A DNA stretch of 64,000 nt, taken from positions 1 through 64,000 of the forward strand of contig CAIZWN010000002.1 of the NCBI GenBank assembly GCA_903936705.1, given 5' to 3'. Made by a program: the position numbers and the translations under genes. How positions within the stretch are numbered: the first letter of the stretch is position 1; each line of letters begins with the position of its first letter. The stretch comes from an uncultured Myxococcales bacterium (GTDB lineage: Bacteria; Myxococcota_A; UBA9042; DTJE01). Of the stretch, positions 49,287-59,500 are shown one piece after another. Below the pieces are notes generated by a model. It worked only from the letters and a program-made list of their open reading frames with translations, was not told the origin of the DNA and did not search any database.

Positions 49287-50603
49287 CTATGACCCCGATA
49301 TGACCTCGTTCATCTTCAGCATCGGCATCAGGATGGCGAACACCAGGAAGGCCACCATGATGCCCATGCCCACGATCATCACCGGCTCCAGCACTGCCGT
49401 CAGGGTGGTGACGCGCGCCTCGACTTCGGCGTCGTAAGCGTCGGCCACGTTTCCCAGCATCTCCTCCAGTTGCCCGGTCTTTTCGCCAATCGCGATCATG
49501 TGGGTCATCATCGGCGGGAACAGGCCGCTCTTCTGCAGGGGGCCGGCAAGGCTCTCGCCCTCGCGCACGGCGACCTTGGCATCCTCGATGGCCTTCGAAA
49601 GAATCACGTTGTTCACGATGCTCTTGACGATGTCCAGCGACAGCAGAACCGGCACGCTGGACTTCAGCAGAGTCGCCAGGGTCCGCGCGAACCTGGACAC
49701 CGCCACCAACCGCACGACCGGCCCGAAGATCGGTGCGCGCAGGACGAACGCATCCCATTTCCAGCGCCCAGCCTCGGTCGCACGCCAACGCCTGAAGTAC
49801 CAGACCGACCCGATCATCAGCGGCAGCGCGATGTACCAGGTCTGCGTAAAGAAGTTGCTGATGGTGATCAGGATCCGCGTCAGCAAAGGCAGTTCGCCGC
49901 CCATGTCCTTGAACAGGTCTACCATGCGCGGCACCACGAACAGCATCATCAACGAGATCAGCACCAGCGCCACGCAGAACATCAGGGCCGGGTAGATCAT
50001 CGCCGCCGTCACCTTGGAACGCAGCCTGACGCTGGATTCCAGGAATTCGGCCAGCCGATTGAGAACTATATCCAAGGTGCCCGATGCCTCGCCGACCCGC
50101 ACCATGTTGATGTACAGGTCGGGAAAAACCTTCCGGTGGTCGCCCAACGCATCCGCAAGCGAGCCGCCCTCGCGCACCTTCTCGCGAATCTGGCTTAGAA
50201 CGGTGCGCAGCTTGGCCGCCTCCTGCTGCTCGACCAGGGCGTTCAGAGCCTCGGTCATCGGGATCCCGGCCTTCAGCAAGGTGCCGAACTGGCGCGTCAT
50301 GACGGCCAGGTCCGTTGACTTCACCCGCTCGAAGACCTTCTTCAGGTCCACCTCGCGAGCAAAGATGCTGCTGGCAACCGGGGCATTGCCGGCCGCTCCG
50401 CCTGGTTTTGCCGAGGGCTTGGCCGCACCGGCCTTTGCAGCGCCTTTGCCGGCAGCTGCCTTTCCCCCGGCCTCGACAAAACCGGTAAGGAACAGGCCGT
50501 CCTTGGACAGTTTGGCGCGCAACTCGGCCGGGCCGTCGGCTTCGACAAGCCCCGAAACCGCCTTTCCCTTCGCGGTGAACGCCTTGTAATCGAACAATGG
50601 CAT
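49287..50603 (-). CDS. gspF: Type II secretion inner-membrane platform protein GspF
   Basis: 438 residues with two GspF domains and three membrane helices. Conserved blocks: RQFGTLLKAGIPMTEALNAL in the first domain, GEASGTLDIVLNRLAEFLES, and in the second domain SRFARTLATLLKSSVPVLLS with IGEKTGQLEEMLGNVADAYD. Residues 48-75 are an Ala/Lys/Gly-rich insertion not common in the family. GspF couples the ATPase to the pseudopilus. Located between gspE and gspG. Confidence 0.92.
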   Translation of the reverse strand: MPLFDYKAFTAKGKAVSGLVEADGPAELRAKLSKDGLFLTGFVEAGGKAAAGKGAAKAGAAKPSAKPGGAAGNAPVASSIFAREVDLKKVFERVKSTDLAVMTRQFGTLLKAGIPMTEALNALVEQQEAAKLRTVLSQIREKVREGGSLADALGDHRKVFPDLYINMVRVGEASGTLDIVLNRLAEFLESSVRLRSKVTAAMIYPALMFCVALVLISLMMLFVVPRMVDLFKDMGGELPLLTRILITISNFFTQTWYIALPLMIGSVWYFRRWRATEAGRWKWDAFVLRAPIFGPVVRLVAVSRFARTLATLLKSSVPVLLSLDIVKSIVNNVILSKAIEDAKVAVREGESLAGPLQKSGLFPPMMTHMIAIGEKTGQLEEMLGNVADAYDAEVEARVTTLTAVLEPVMIVGMGIMVAFLVFAILMPMLKMNEVISGS

Positions 50604-50691
50604 CAGGTACCACCCGCGTCACGGCCGCTGCATGCGGCCCGGTTCCGGTAGTCAGCCTGCTGACGGCAGCCGACCAACCGCCACAGACAAC

Positions 50692-52422
50692 CTAGTCAAC
50701 GTCCCCCTGGGTCACCCGCATCACCTCCTCGGCGGTGGTGACGCCTCGGCGGATCTTCAGGACACCGTCCCCGCGAAGGGTGCGCATGTTCCTTGCCAGA
50801 GCCGCCTTCTTGATCTGGCCTGCGTCCGCGTTCCGCATGACCAGCTCGCGCACGCTGTCATCGACAACCAGCAACTCGTAGATTGCCTGCCGACCGGCGT
50901 ATCCGGTGCCACTGCACGACGGGCATCCGGTGGCCCGATAGAACGTATCAGTGGGTTCGATCCTCGTCAGGCCCAGGGTTTCCAGCTCGCCCGGCGACGG
51001 CGTGTAGGGCTGGCGACACTCGCGGCAAACCACGCGCACCAGGCGCTGCGCCACCATCGCCAGAACGGACGAAGCTATCAGGAAGGGCTCGACGCCCATG
51101 TCGACCAGGCGCGTGAAGGCCGATGCCGAATCGTTCGTATGCAGCGTGCTGAACACCAGGTGGCCGGTCAGCGACGCCTGCACTGCGATCTCGGCGGTCT
51201 CCTTGTCACGAATCTCGCCGATCAAGACCACGTCAGGGTCCTGTCGCAAAATGGCCCGCAGACCGTTCGCGAAGGTGAAGTCGATCTTGGCGTTGACCTG
51301 CATCTGGCCGATGCCCGTGATCTGGTATTCGACCGGGTCCTCGACCGTCAGGATGTTCTTGTCAGGCGTGTTGATGCGCACCAGGCATGCGTACAAAGTC
51401 GTGGTCTTTCCCGAACCGGTCGGCCCGGTGACCAGGATGATCCCGTGGGGCCTCGTGACCAGATCCTCCATTCGATCGTGCAATTCGGGATCAAGGCCCA
51501 GGTCGGCCAGTTCCAGGACCGTCGACGTACGGTCCAGGATTCGCATGACCAGGCGCTCGCCGAATGTGGTGGGCACGGTCGAAAGGCGGATGTCGATCTC
51601 CTTGCCGGCAACCACGCGCCGGATACGGCCGTCCTGGGGCAAGCGCTTTTCCGCTATATTCAGATTGCCCATGATCTTGATGCGGCTGGCGATGGACGCC
51701 TGAAACCGCTTGGGTGGGCGCAGCACCTCGCGCAGGATGCCGTCCTTGCGGAATCGCACCGACAGGTGTTTTTCGAACGGCTCGATATGGATGTCACTGA
51801 CGCGCTCCTTGACCGCCTGGGACAAGACGCTGTTGACCAGACGGATGATCGGCGCTTCGTCGGTGACGTCCAGCAGGTCCTTCGTGGACTCCTCGATCTC
51901 GTGAGCAATCGACCCAAGATCCTCGTCCTGGAAGACCTCGCCCGCGGTGCCCTCCAGGCCCGTCTTGCGGTCATACAGCCGGTTGATGCCGTCGAAAACG
52001 ACCTCGCGTGGGGCCAGTTGCGGCACTATGCGAGCCTTGAGGATCACCCTCAGGTCGTCCAGCACCGCCAGTCCCAGCGGGTTCGAAACGGCGACGAAAA
52101 CCCTTTCTCCCTCGCGACGCAATGGCAGAACGTAGGACTGCTTGGCCCACGTGATCGGCAGTTCGCCGATCAGTTCGAGGTCGATTTCATCGACGGGCAG
52201 AGTGTCGGCGACCTCGATGCCCAGAAGGGCGCCAAACGCAGCCAGATAGCGCCTCTCGTCCATCAGGCCAAGGTTCAACAGGGCTTCCACCAGGCCCACG
52301 TCGGGCCTGGCGATACGCGCCTCCTCGGCCTTGCGAACCGCCTCCTGATCGACAAGGTGGTGGTCAATCAGCAGGCGCGTCACGAATTCGTTGCCCCGAG
52401 GGGCCGATGCGATTTCCGCCAT
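50692..52422 (-). CDS. gspE: Type II secretion ATPase GspE
   Basis: About 576 residues from ATG 52422 (AGGGG seven nt upstream); a GTG at 52440 overlaps the gspD stop and is an alternative. N-terminal GspE N domain (RNEFVTRLLIDHHLVDQEAV-like), then Walker A GPTGSGKTTTLY, Asp box, Walker B VVLIGEIRDKETAEIAVQAS and His box STLHTNDS. The zinc-binding loop has CRECRQP and CPSCSGTGY. It powers pseudopilus assembly at the inner membrane. Downstream 88 nt separate it from gspF. Confidence 0.92.
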   Translation of the reverse strand: MAEIASAPRGNEFVTRLLIDHHLVDQEAVRKAEEARIARPDVGLVEALLNLGLMDERRYLAAFGALLGIEVADTLPVDEIDLELIGELPITWAKQSYVLPLRREGERVFVAVSNPLGLAVLDDLRVILKARIVPQLAPREVVFDGINRLYDRKTGLEGTAGEVFQDEDLGSIAHEIEESTKDLLDVTDEAPIIRLVNSVLSQAVKERVSDIHIEPFEKHLSVRFRKDGILREVLRPPKRFQASIASRIKIMGNLNIAEKRLPQDGRIRRVVAGKEIDIRLSTVPTTFGERLVMRILDRTSTVLELADLGLDPELHDRMEDLVTRPHGIILVTGPTGSGKTTTLYACLVRINTPDKNILTVEDPVEYQITGIGQMQVNAKIDFTFANGLRAILRQDPDVVLIGEIRDKETAEIAVQASLTGHLVFSTLHTNDSASAFTRLVDMGVEPFLIASSVLAMVAQRLVRVVCRECRQPYTPSPGELETLGLTRIEPTDTFYRATGCPSCSGTGYAGRQAIYELLVVDDSVRELVMRNADAGQIKKAALARNMRTLRGDGVLKIRRGVTTAEEVMRVTQGDVD

Positions 52423-52436
52423 TATCGGTCCCCTCG

Positions 52437-55196
52437 TCACTGGCCAGCCGGTTCTGCAACCGGGGAAGCAGGCTCGGCAGCCGGCGAGGCTCCTGCAGCA
52501 CCCACGGGCGGAACAATCGCCGGCGGCGCCTGTTGCTGCGGCACGACACCTGCCGACACCTCGGTGTTCGCATCCCCCGCTGCCGCACCGGGCGCGTTGC
52601 CAATCGGGGTGAAGGGGTCGTACTCAAGGTCGTGCGTCTCGGGTGCGCCGACGCGATCAACCTCGTCAAACCTGGTCTGCTCCAGCAGGTCACGATCCTT
52701 GCGGACACGGTCCATCGTCTTCCGGATGTCCTCCATCACGCCTGTCTTCTTGCGGTAGTCGATGTTTCCGGCCGCCTCCTTCTTTTTCGCGGACATGTAC
52801 TCCGCGAACTTCTGCATCTCGTCCATCTTCTGTTCGTGAATCCTGCGCAGGTCCGACGGGTCCTCGATGATGTAAGGCGTGATGATCATCAACAGGTTGC
52901 GCTTCTCGGTGCGCGTGGCTGTCTTGCGGAACAAAACTCCCAGCAACGGGATGTCGCCCAGGAACGGCACCTTGTCGACGCCGGTGACTTCCATGTCCCG
53001 CATCAGGCCGCCAATGACGACCGGCTGCTGGTCCCGCACGACGACCGTGTTCGACACCTTGCGCTTGGAGGTTGTCGGGCCCAGCGTGGCGTCCAGCGAT
53101 TCGACATCGTCGATCTGCTGATTGATCTTCAGCTTCACGAAGTTGCTCTCGCTGATCTGGGGCGTGATCTTCAACGTCAGATCGACGTCGATGCGCTGGA
53201 CGTAGTTGGAACCATAGCCACCCAATCCGCCGCTGCCCATGAGGCTGCTGGCAAGGCCGCCGGTCAGGCTTGATGCTCCCGGAATCGCAGATGCCAGCGA
53301 GCCAAGGCCCGATGAACCGCCCAGCAAGCTCGACAGGCTGTTGTTGCCCGTTGACGAAGCCTGGTAGGGAATCGTCTTGCCCACGACGATCTCGGCTTCC
53401 TCGTTGTCCGTGGTCAGGATGTGTGGCGTCGACAGGATGTTGACGTCCGAGTTTGCCTGGAACGCCTGGATCAGGAAACCGTATGAAGGCAGCGAAAGTG
53501 AACCGGCTGTCGATGCTGAACCGGTTGTACCCGTGCTGACGTCCAGCAGGGGGCCGGTCAGGCCCATGGCCAGGCCGCCCTTGTTCAACTGCTGCATGTC
53601 CAGGCCCGAAATACCCAATCCGCCCATGCCCAGCATCAACGGCACGTCGTTCCCACCTATGTTCACCGAGGCGCCGCCGCTGGCCGAGATACCCAGCTTG
53701 CGGTCCTTGTTGGAGGAAATTTCCATGATGACGGCTTCGACATAGACCTGCTTGCGACGCACGTCGATCTGCTGGACCACTCGTTTGACCGACAGGTAGT
53801 CCTTCAGGCTGGATTCGATGACCAGGCTGTTTGTCGCCTTGTGGGCCGTGATCTTGACCTCACCCGAGAAAAGGGATGCCGCCGAAGGTGCCCCGCCTCC
53901 GCCAGCCTTGCCGCCCGCCGCCGACTTCTTCGCACCGCCGCCCGAGGTCAGCGAGGACAAGGTCGATGCCACGTCCTCGGCCGCTGCGTTCTCGAGGTAG
54001 TAGATGTGGATCTGGCCCTCGCCTTCGATCGGCATGTCCATTCGGCGCAACAGGTGGTCGATCTTCAGATAGGCTGACGGCGTGGCGACGATGATCAACT
54101 GGTTGGTACGCTCGTCGGCAATCACCTTCGAAAGGGTCGATGGACCGTCAATCGCCTCGCCGCCAGAGACCGCTGCCGCGGCGTTCGCGCCGGCAGCACC
54201 CTTGGGCGAGGGACTGGGCGCGCGCCCGGCCGATCCGCCACCCTTTCCGGCCTTGTCCCCGAACAGGCTGGTGACCAGGTTCGCCATGTCGGTCGCATTG
54301 GCGTACTGGACGGGGCGTACCCAGATCTTCTCGCGACCGGTTGGGATATCCAGTTCGCCGATGAACTTCAACATGCGGACGACGTTGCGCCCCATGTCGG
54401 TCACGATCAGGCTGTTGGCCGGCGCATAGGAACTGATGTCGCCCGCGCCCGTCTTGAACTTGTTCAGGACCGGCTCGATGTCCTTCACATCGATGTAACG
54501 CAGCGCAATGATACGGGTGATCAGTCGGTCTTCCTCGGGCACATCCTCCCTGGAACCGAAGATCGGGACCGGTTCCGACTTTGCCTTGGCCGTTTCGATG
54601 ATCTTGTAGAACGGACCCGACGGAATCACCGTCAACCCGTTGATGTCGAGGGCGGACAGGAACGCCTTGTAGGCCTCGTAGACCGTAACCGGCGTGGTTG
54701 ACAGGATCGTGACGCTCTTGCCCTGCTTCATGTTGGTGCCCAGCAGGTAGTTGCGCTGGGTGATGCACGCAATGAACTTCAACACGTCGTACAGCGGGGC
54801 TTCCTCGAAATCCACGCTGATCTTCGAGTTCAACGGCAGCGGGACGCACTTCACGTCCTTCTCGAAGTTGGTCTTGAAGGACATCACTTCGTCGAGTTCC
54901 TGGCCGGCCGCCCTTACCGATCCTGTCGCACCCTTTCCAGAAGCCCCGGAAGTCGCGCCGCCCCCCCCGGACATGCCCGAGGCGCCGGCGGAGGCCGGGA
55001 ACTGGCCCGGAATCTTCTGGGCAGATCCTGGAATAGTCGGGGGTGGCAGCCCCTTGGCCTTCGGGAGAACGGCAGTTCCCCTGGCTGGCGCCTGGGCGAA
55101 AACCCAGCCCGGCGCCGCCGCCGCCGCCACCGCCAAGGCCGCCAGGGTCGCCACACACGCGGCCCCGATCCCCCTGCCACAGCAATTCCGATCCAT
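52437..55196 (-). CDS. gspD: Type II secretion secretin GspD
   Basis: 919 residues from ATG 55196 (GGAGG 4 nt upstream), which places the signal peptide at the N-terminus; an earlier ATG at 55283 would bury it. N0 and N1-N3 ring-building domains (VSVDFEEAPLYDVLKFIACI, LRYIDVKDIEPVLNKFKTGA) precede the secretin core, VKLKINQQIDDVESLDATLG and VGGLMRDMEVTGVDKVPFLG. A Pro/Ala-rich tail of about 65 residues follows. It forms the outer-membrane pore. The stop overlaps the gspE alternative start by 3 nt. Confidence 0.92.
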   Translation of the reverse strand: MDRNCCGRGIGAACVATLAALAVAAAAAPGWVFAQAPARGTAVLPKAKGLPPPTIPGSAQKIPGQFPASAGASGMSGGGGATSGASGKGATGSVRAAGQELDEVMSFKTNFEKDVKCVPLPLNSKISVDFEEAPLYDVLKFIACITQRNYLLGTNMKQGKSVTILSTTPVTVYEAYKAFLSALDINGLTVIPSGPFYKIIETAKAKSEPVPIFGSREDVPEEDRLITRIIALRYIDVKDIEPVLNKFKTGAGDISSYAPANSLIVTDMGRNVVRMLKFIGELDIPTGREKIWVRPVQYANATDMANLVTSLFGDKAGKGGGSAGRAPSPSPKGAAGANAAAAVSGGEAIDGPSTLSKVIADERTNQLIIVATPSAYLKIDHLLRRMDMPIEGEGQIHIYYLENAAAEDVASTLSSLTSGGGAKKSAAGGKAGGGGAPSAASLFSGEVKITAHKATNSLVIESSLKDYLSVKRVVQQIDVRRKQVYVEAVIMEISSNKDRKLGISASGGASVNIGGNDVPLMLGMGGLGISGLDMQQLNKGGLAMGLTGPLLDVSTGTTGSASTAGSLSLPSYGFLIQAFQANSDVNILSTPHILTTDNEEAEIVVGKTIPYQASSTGNNSLSSLLGGSSGLGSLASAIPGASSLTGGLASSLMGSGGLGGYGSNYVQRIDVDLTLKITPQISESNFVKLKINQQIDDVESLDATLGPTTSKRKVSNTVVVRDQQPVVIGGLMRDMEVTGVDKVPFLGDIPLLGVLFRKTATRTEKRNLLMIITPYIIEDPSDLRRIHEQKMDEMQKFAEYMSAKKKEAAGNIDYRKKTGVMEDIRKTMDRVRKDRDLLEQTRFDEVDRVGAPETHDLEYDPFTPIGNAPGAAAGDANTEVSAGVVPQQQAPPAIVPPVGAAGASPAAEPASPVAEPAGQ

Positions 55197-55293
55197 GGTC
55201 CCTCCGATGCTGGATACCGACGGGCCAACGCCCGACCGGTCTGCAACCGCCTCGTTCCGATTTTGCGAATGGTCCGTTTTCATCGGCTCCCGC

Positions 55294-56217
55294 TTACTTG
55301 ATCTGGTACATCTGCGTAACCTTCTGGCCCCGTCGTTCGATGTCCAGGCTGATCGACGGGCTGTTCCGAAGCTGCTCGAACAGTTCTATGGCCTTGTTAG
55401 GCGTGTCGATGTCGCTGCCGTTCACGCGCCGGATCAGGTCGCCGGACTGCAGGCCGATGGCCTTGTAGATGCTGTCGGGACGAACCCCAACCAGCCTGAA
55501 GCCCGCATACCGGCCGCCTTCGTAGTTCGGTACTATCCGGGCCTGCATGCCAAGTTTGCTGAGGTCTTGCAGGTTTTCTTCCAGCATCGACCGGTCGATC
55601 TGGTAGTCGTTAGCACCCGTCTTCTTGACTCCCTTGGTGAAGTCCTCGGCAGGCGGCCCACCGGCAACCGCAACCTGGCTGGCCGGCGCCTTCTTGGCTG
55701 CGGCAGCCTTGTCTGCGGTCTTGACGTCCCACAGACGAACCACCTGCTGCTTGGCGCCGTTCTGCAGCACAATATAACGGGCGGTGATCTCGACCACTTC
55801 GGCCTTGTCCGACACCGTGACGCCAATCCGGATCAGCTTGGAAGTCCCGTCCACGCGAATCGTTGCCAGGGACCATTCGGGCTTGGCGGAAACCAGCGTG
55901 CCCAGCAGGTCGATGTTCAGGTCCAGACCGTCGTTTGCCGCGCCCGCGTTCGCATCGTCCGCAGACTCGACGACCTTTGGTTCCGCGTCGAACAGGTTCC
56001 TGCCGCCAAGGGTCGTCAGCAGGACGCCACCCGGCTCGGGCTTGACCGGCCTTATCGACAGGTGCAGCGAATCCTTCGCGGCCCTGGCCCCGACCGCGGG
56101 CGGCTTCAGGATCAGCACGGCCGCGACCTCGGTCACCAGACCTGCCGCAAGGAACGACCCGACGGCAATAGTCGCCAGGTTGACAGACCAGAAGTTGCGC
56201 CGGAGAAAGTCCTGCAT
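55294..56217 (-). CDS. gspC: Type II secretion system protein GspC
   Basis: 307 residues from ATG 56217 (GGGAG 6 nt upstream). One membrane helix after QDFLRRNFWSVNLATIAVGS, an HR domain (LLGTLVSAKPEWSLATIRVD; NLDLNIDLLG-like), and a C-terminal PDZ domain: VGVRPDSIYKAIGLQSGDLI, RRVNGSDIDTPNKAIELFEQ. GspC connects inner-membrane platform and secretin. First gene of the operon; gspD begins 98 nt after its stop. Confidence 0.9.
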   Translation of the reverse strand: MQDFLRRNFWSVNLATIAVGSFLAAGLVTEVAAVLILKPPAVGARAAKDSLHLSIRPVKPEPGGVLLTTLGGRNLFDAEPKVVESADDANAGAANDGLDLNIDLLGTLVSAKPEWSLATIRVDGTSKLIRIGVTVSDKAEVVEITARYIVLQNGAKQQVVRLWDVKTADKAAAAKKAPASQVAVAGGPPAEDFTKGVKKTGANDYQIDRSMLEENLQDLSKLGMQARIVPNYEGGRYAGFRLVGVRPDSIYKAIGLQSGDLIRRVNGSDIDTPNKAIELFEQLRNSPSISLDIERRGQKVTQMYQIK

Positions 56218-56560
56218 CTGTGGCTCCCGTCTCCTCGGGGCGCGACCGCCCGCCATTGGTACAAGCAAGGGTCGTACCACGACAAGAACAATATTCGATC
56301 GGCCTGAAACAACGCCTTCTGCGACGGTTGGGCGGCCCGAGCCACGGGAATCCCAGGGGCAACTGCCGCCGTGGTCCAGCCTGTCCAGGTCGCCGAGACC
56401 GGCTTCGCAAGGTCACGGATGACAAATTGACAACGCCCCACGAAGGACGGTGGTCAAGCTGACAGGAGGAACAAGGCCGGTCACGACACCCCCGCAGCCC
56501 GCCCCGTTTGACTTGAGGGGATGCGGGTCGGGATAATACCTGGTGCCTCCGGAGGTGCCG
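56218..56560. other. Divergent intergenic region between gspC and the TIG lipoprotein
   Basis: About 340 bp without a credible gene. It holds the promoter of the TIG lipoprotein (56508-56537) and an imperfect inverted repeat TGGTAC-N11-GTACCA (56257-56279) in the gspC leader. No -35/-10 pair that convinces me was found for gspC. The long open frames crossing it are shadows of gspC. Confidence 0.5.
56508..56537 (+). promoter_or_regulatory. Promoter for the TIG lipoprotein
   Basis: TTGACT (56508-56513), an 18-nt spacer and GATAAT (56532-56537) lie 23 nt before the GTG at 56561. The GGAGG preceding the GTG is 5 nt away. Both hexamers have a good match to sigma70 consensus. Confidence 0.5.
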
Positions 56561-59500
56561 GTGATCAAGGCCTTTCGTCAAACCACACAGAACCCGTGCC
56601 GACACGGTACATGGAACATCATGGGGCTGGCCCTGACTGCGGCCTCGGGCCTTGCTTTCGGGTGTTCCCTATCCGGTTTTGCGCCTCCGTCTTCCGGATC
56701 TGACATCCAGGAGGTGCAGGACATATTCGAACCGCCTGACAACTACGTCCAGGGTGACGGGGATGCCCCTGGCTTCCTGGTTTCCACCGTGGATCCTTCG
56801 CGAGGGCCCATTGCCGGCGGCACCAGGATCGAGATCGCAGGCGTCGGCTTCCAGGCAGGGTCCATCGCGATCATCGGCGCATCCACGGCATCGGAAGTCG
56901 TTGTCCAGACAGGCAGTTCCATCCTCGCCACGACCCCCTCACACCCTGCTGGGTGGGTTGATGTCACGGTCAAGCGCCCGGATGGAAAGACCGCTCGCCT
57001 GGAAAACGCCTTCTTCTACGAGGCATCGGTCGGTGCTTTTTCGGTCGAGCCCGCGGTCGGCCCCAGTGGCGGAGGCACTCCGATCACCGTCCGGGGCAGC
57101 GGAATCACGGCCGGCAGTCGTCTTCTGATCGGCGGGCGCGAGGCTCAGGGTACCCTGGTGCTGGACGAACGATCGCTGCTGGCAGTCACACCTCCGGGCA
57201 CGACCGGCCCAAGGGACGTAACCATCCTGAACGATTCGGGTGCGGCAAGCCTGCGCCGCGGCTTCAGGTACGTGGCGGAACCCGGCTTGATCAGGTGTGA
57301 CCCGGTCCTGGCAATCACGAACGAACCGGTTGACGTGACCGTTTCGGGTAGTGGCCTGGATGACGGAACGATTTCGTTTTCGCCTGGAGCGGCAATGCAA
57401 CTTGCGCCTTCGACCGGCAGAACGGCGCGGTTCAGCTTTACACCATCGCAGACGGGACCGGTAACCGTGTCGTTCCAGGGACCCGGCGGATCATCGACCC
57501 GGCAGGCGTGTCTTTTTGCCGTCTCGGCCCAGGAACTGACCGACCCGACGCCCCGAGTGCTGGCAGTGACCCCATCGACTGGAAGCACTGTCGGCGGGGA
57601 TCCGGTCACGGCGTTGATTCTTGGCTTTCAAACAGTCAATCCCGGCGAACTGGCTGTGAAGATTGGCACGGGCACGGCGCTGGCGGTCGCTGTGTCATCG
57701 TCCGGCGACGAGGTTGCCTTCACTACTCCCCCTGGTGCCGTCGGAACGGTTGACGTGACCGTCAGCGGCTCGGGACTTCAGGCCACTGCAGCCCGGGCAT
57801 TCCAGTATCTGGCGGACGTTACGCTGGTATCTGTTACCCCGGACTTCGGCCCCTGCGAGGGCGGCACGCCGGTCAGGGTCGAAGGCACCGGACTGGACCA
57901 GATCCAGGAGGTGTTCATTGGCCCCCAGCCAGCCGTGGTCGTTCAGGGCGGGCCCGGAGGAACGTTCGTCGACGTGCGCACGGGGCCGGCAAACCCGGGT
58001 CGTCATGACGTTGCCGTGACAACACGCACGGGCAGACGGGTCGTCCTTGCCGGGGCGTTCGTTTTCGGGGCGACCTCACCCGGCCTTGTAGCGGTTACAC
58101 CTGACACAGGCTCGCAGTCTGGCGGCACCCTGACCTTCATCGCCGGCAACGGCTTTATACCTGGGGTTTCCGCATGGTTCGACGGACGCGAGGCCGCCGT
58201 GGTCGACGACCGGGACCCAGCCCTCCTGAAGGTTAAAACGCCGTCTGCCGACAAGGCTGCGCGCGTGGACGTCGAGGTGCGCTGGCCTGACGGCACTTCC
58301 CGGTTGCTGCGCCAGGCGTTCGGATACTTCGACCCGACCGGGTACTTCGGCGGCACCTGGGGCGGTTTCGTCAACGGTTCCGTGAACGTTACCGTGCTGG
58401 ATTCATACAACAACAAGCCGGTAAAGGACTCGTTCGTGATCCTCGGATGGCAGACCGAAACGCCCTTCAAGGGCCGCACCGACAAGCGAGGCCAGATCAC
58501 GCTGTCCGGCGAGGACCTGTTCGGCCCGATCCAGGCCACCGCTGCGCGCGAAGACTATTCGACATCGACGATAGTCGGCGTTGACGCCGAAAACATCACC
58601 TTGCACATCGACCCCATGAAACCGGTAATCAACCCGGGTGGCGGAGGCGGTGGTGGTGCCACCAACCTGCCCCCAGGCGTAGTGTCCGGACGCGTCCTGG
58701 GGATAGACAAGTACCTGCTGGCCAAGCCTGATTCCTGCAGGGATCGGCCGTTGAACAACGGTTTCCTGTGCCGTCCCTGCGCATCAGATGACGACTGTGG
58801 AACCGACGGCATCTGCACATCCATCGCGTCGGGGGGATTCCACTGCTCGACTTTGTGCGCCGGCCTGTCCGACTGCCCGGAAGGCTATGCCTGCAACCAG
58901 CTTGTGGACCGCCGAACCGGCTGTGTCCCGGCAGCGGGCCAGCCCGAGGTGCGGTGCGATACCTCGGCGGGCGGTGCGTTCTCGTCGGGGACGTCCACGG
59001 CCCCCGGATCGATGGCGAATGCCAGTGGCGACTACGCCCTCAGCGCCAAGGTTGGCGAGGTGGCTTTGTACTGCATCGGAGGATTGCGGCGGTTCGATGA
59101 TGGCACGTTCGAGCCAGTGGCGATGGGGATCGTCCGGCACGTCCCGGTCAGTTCCGCCAGGATCACGGACAGTGTCGACATGGACCTCTCGATTCCCCTG
59201 GACAGGGAGGTCGATGTGCGCCTGATCAACGCTCCAGGCGGCCCGGGCGGCCCGAACGACCACGTGGTCGTCGTGTCGTTGGACCTGGGTTCCGACGGCA
59301 GCCTTGACCTTTGGCCCACGATGACGGCGATCGATGGCGACCGGTTCGTACTGCGCCATCTTCCCCGCGACTTCACTGGGTTGCTGGAAGGCGCGGTCAT
59401 GTTCGCGCACGCCGAGGCGAATTCGCACACGCCGGACTCTTTGCCATATTCAGCATCACACGTGCTGGACTGGACGCCCGGACGGGACCTTGGTGTCGTG

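Noticed and set aside
48865-50622. 585-codon frame on the same strand as gspF and gspG
   Set aside because: It crosses gspF and gspG out of frame and has no domain; both true genes have complete family motifs.
50632-52758. 708-codon plus-strand open frame
   Set aside because: Antisense shadow of gspE and the gspD 3' end.
56257-56279. TGGTAC-N11-GTACCA as a defined operator of gspC
   Set aside because: Only 6-bp arms and no convincing promoter nearby; kept as a note in the intergenic entry only.
54751-56307. 518-codon plus-strand open frame
   Set aside because: Antisense to gspD and gspC; no recognisable signature.
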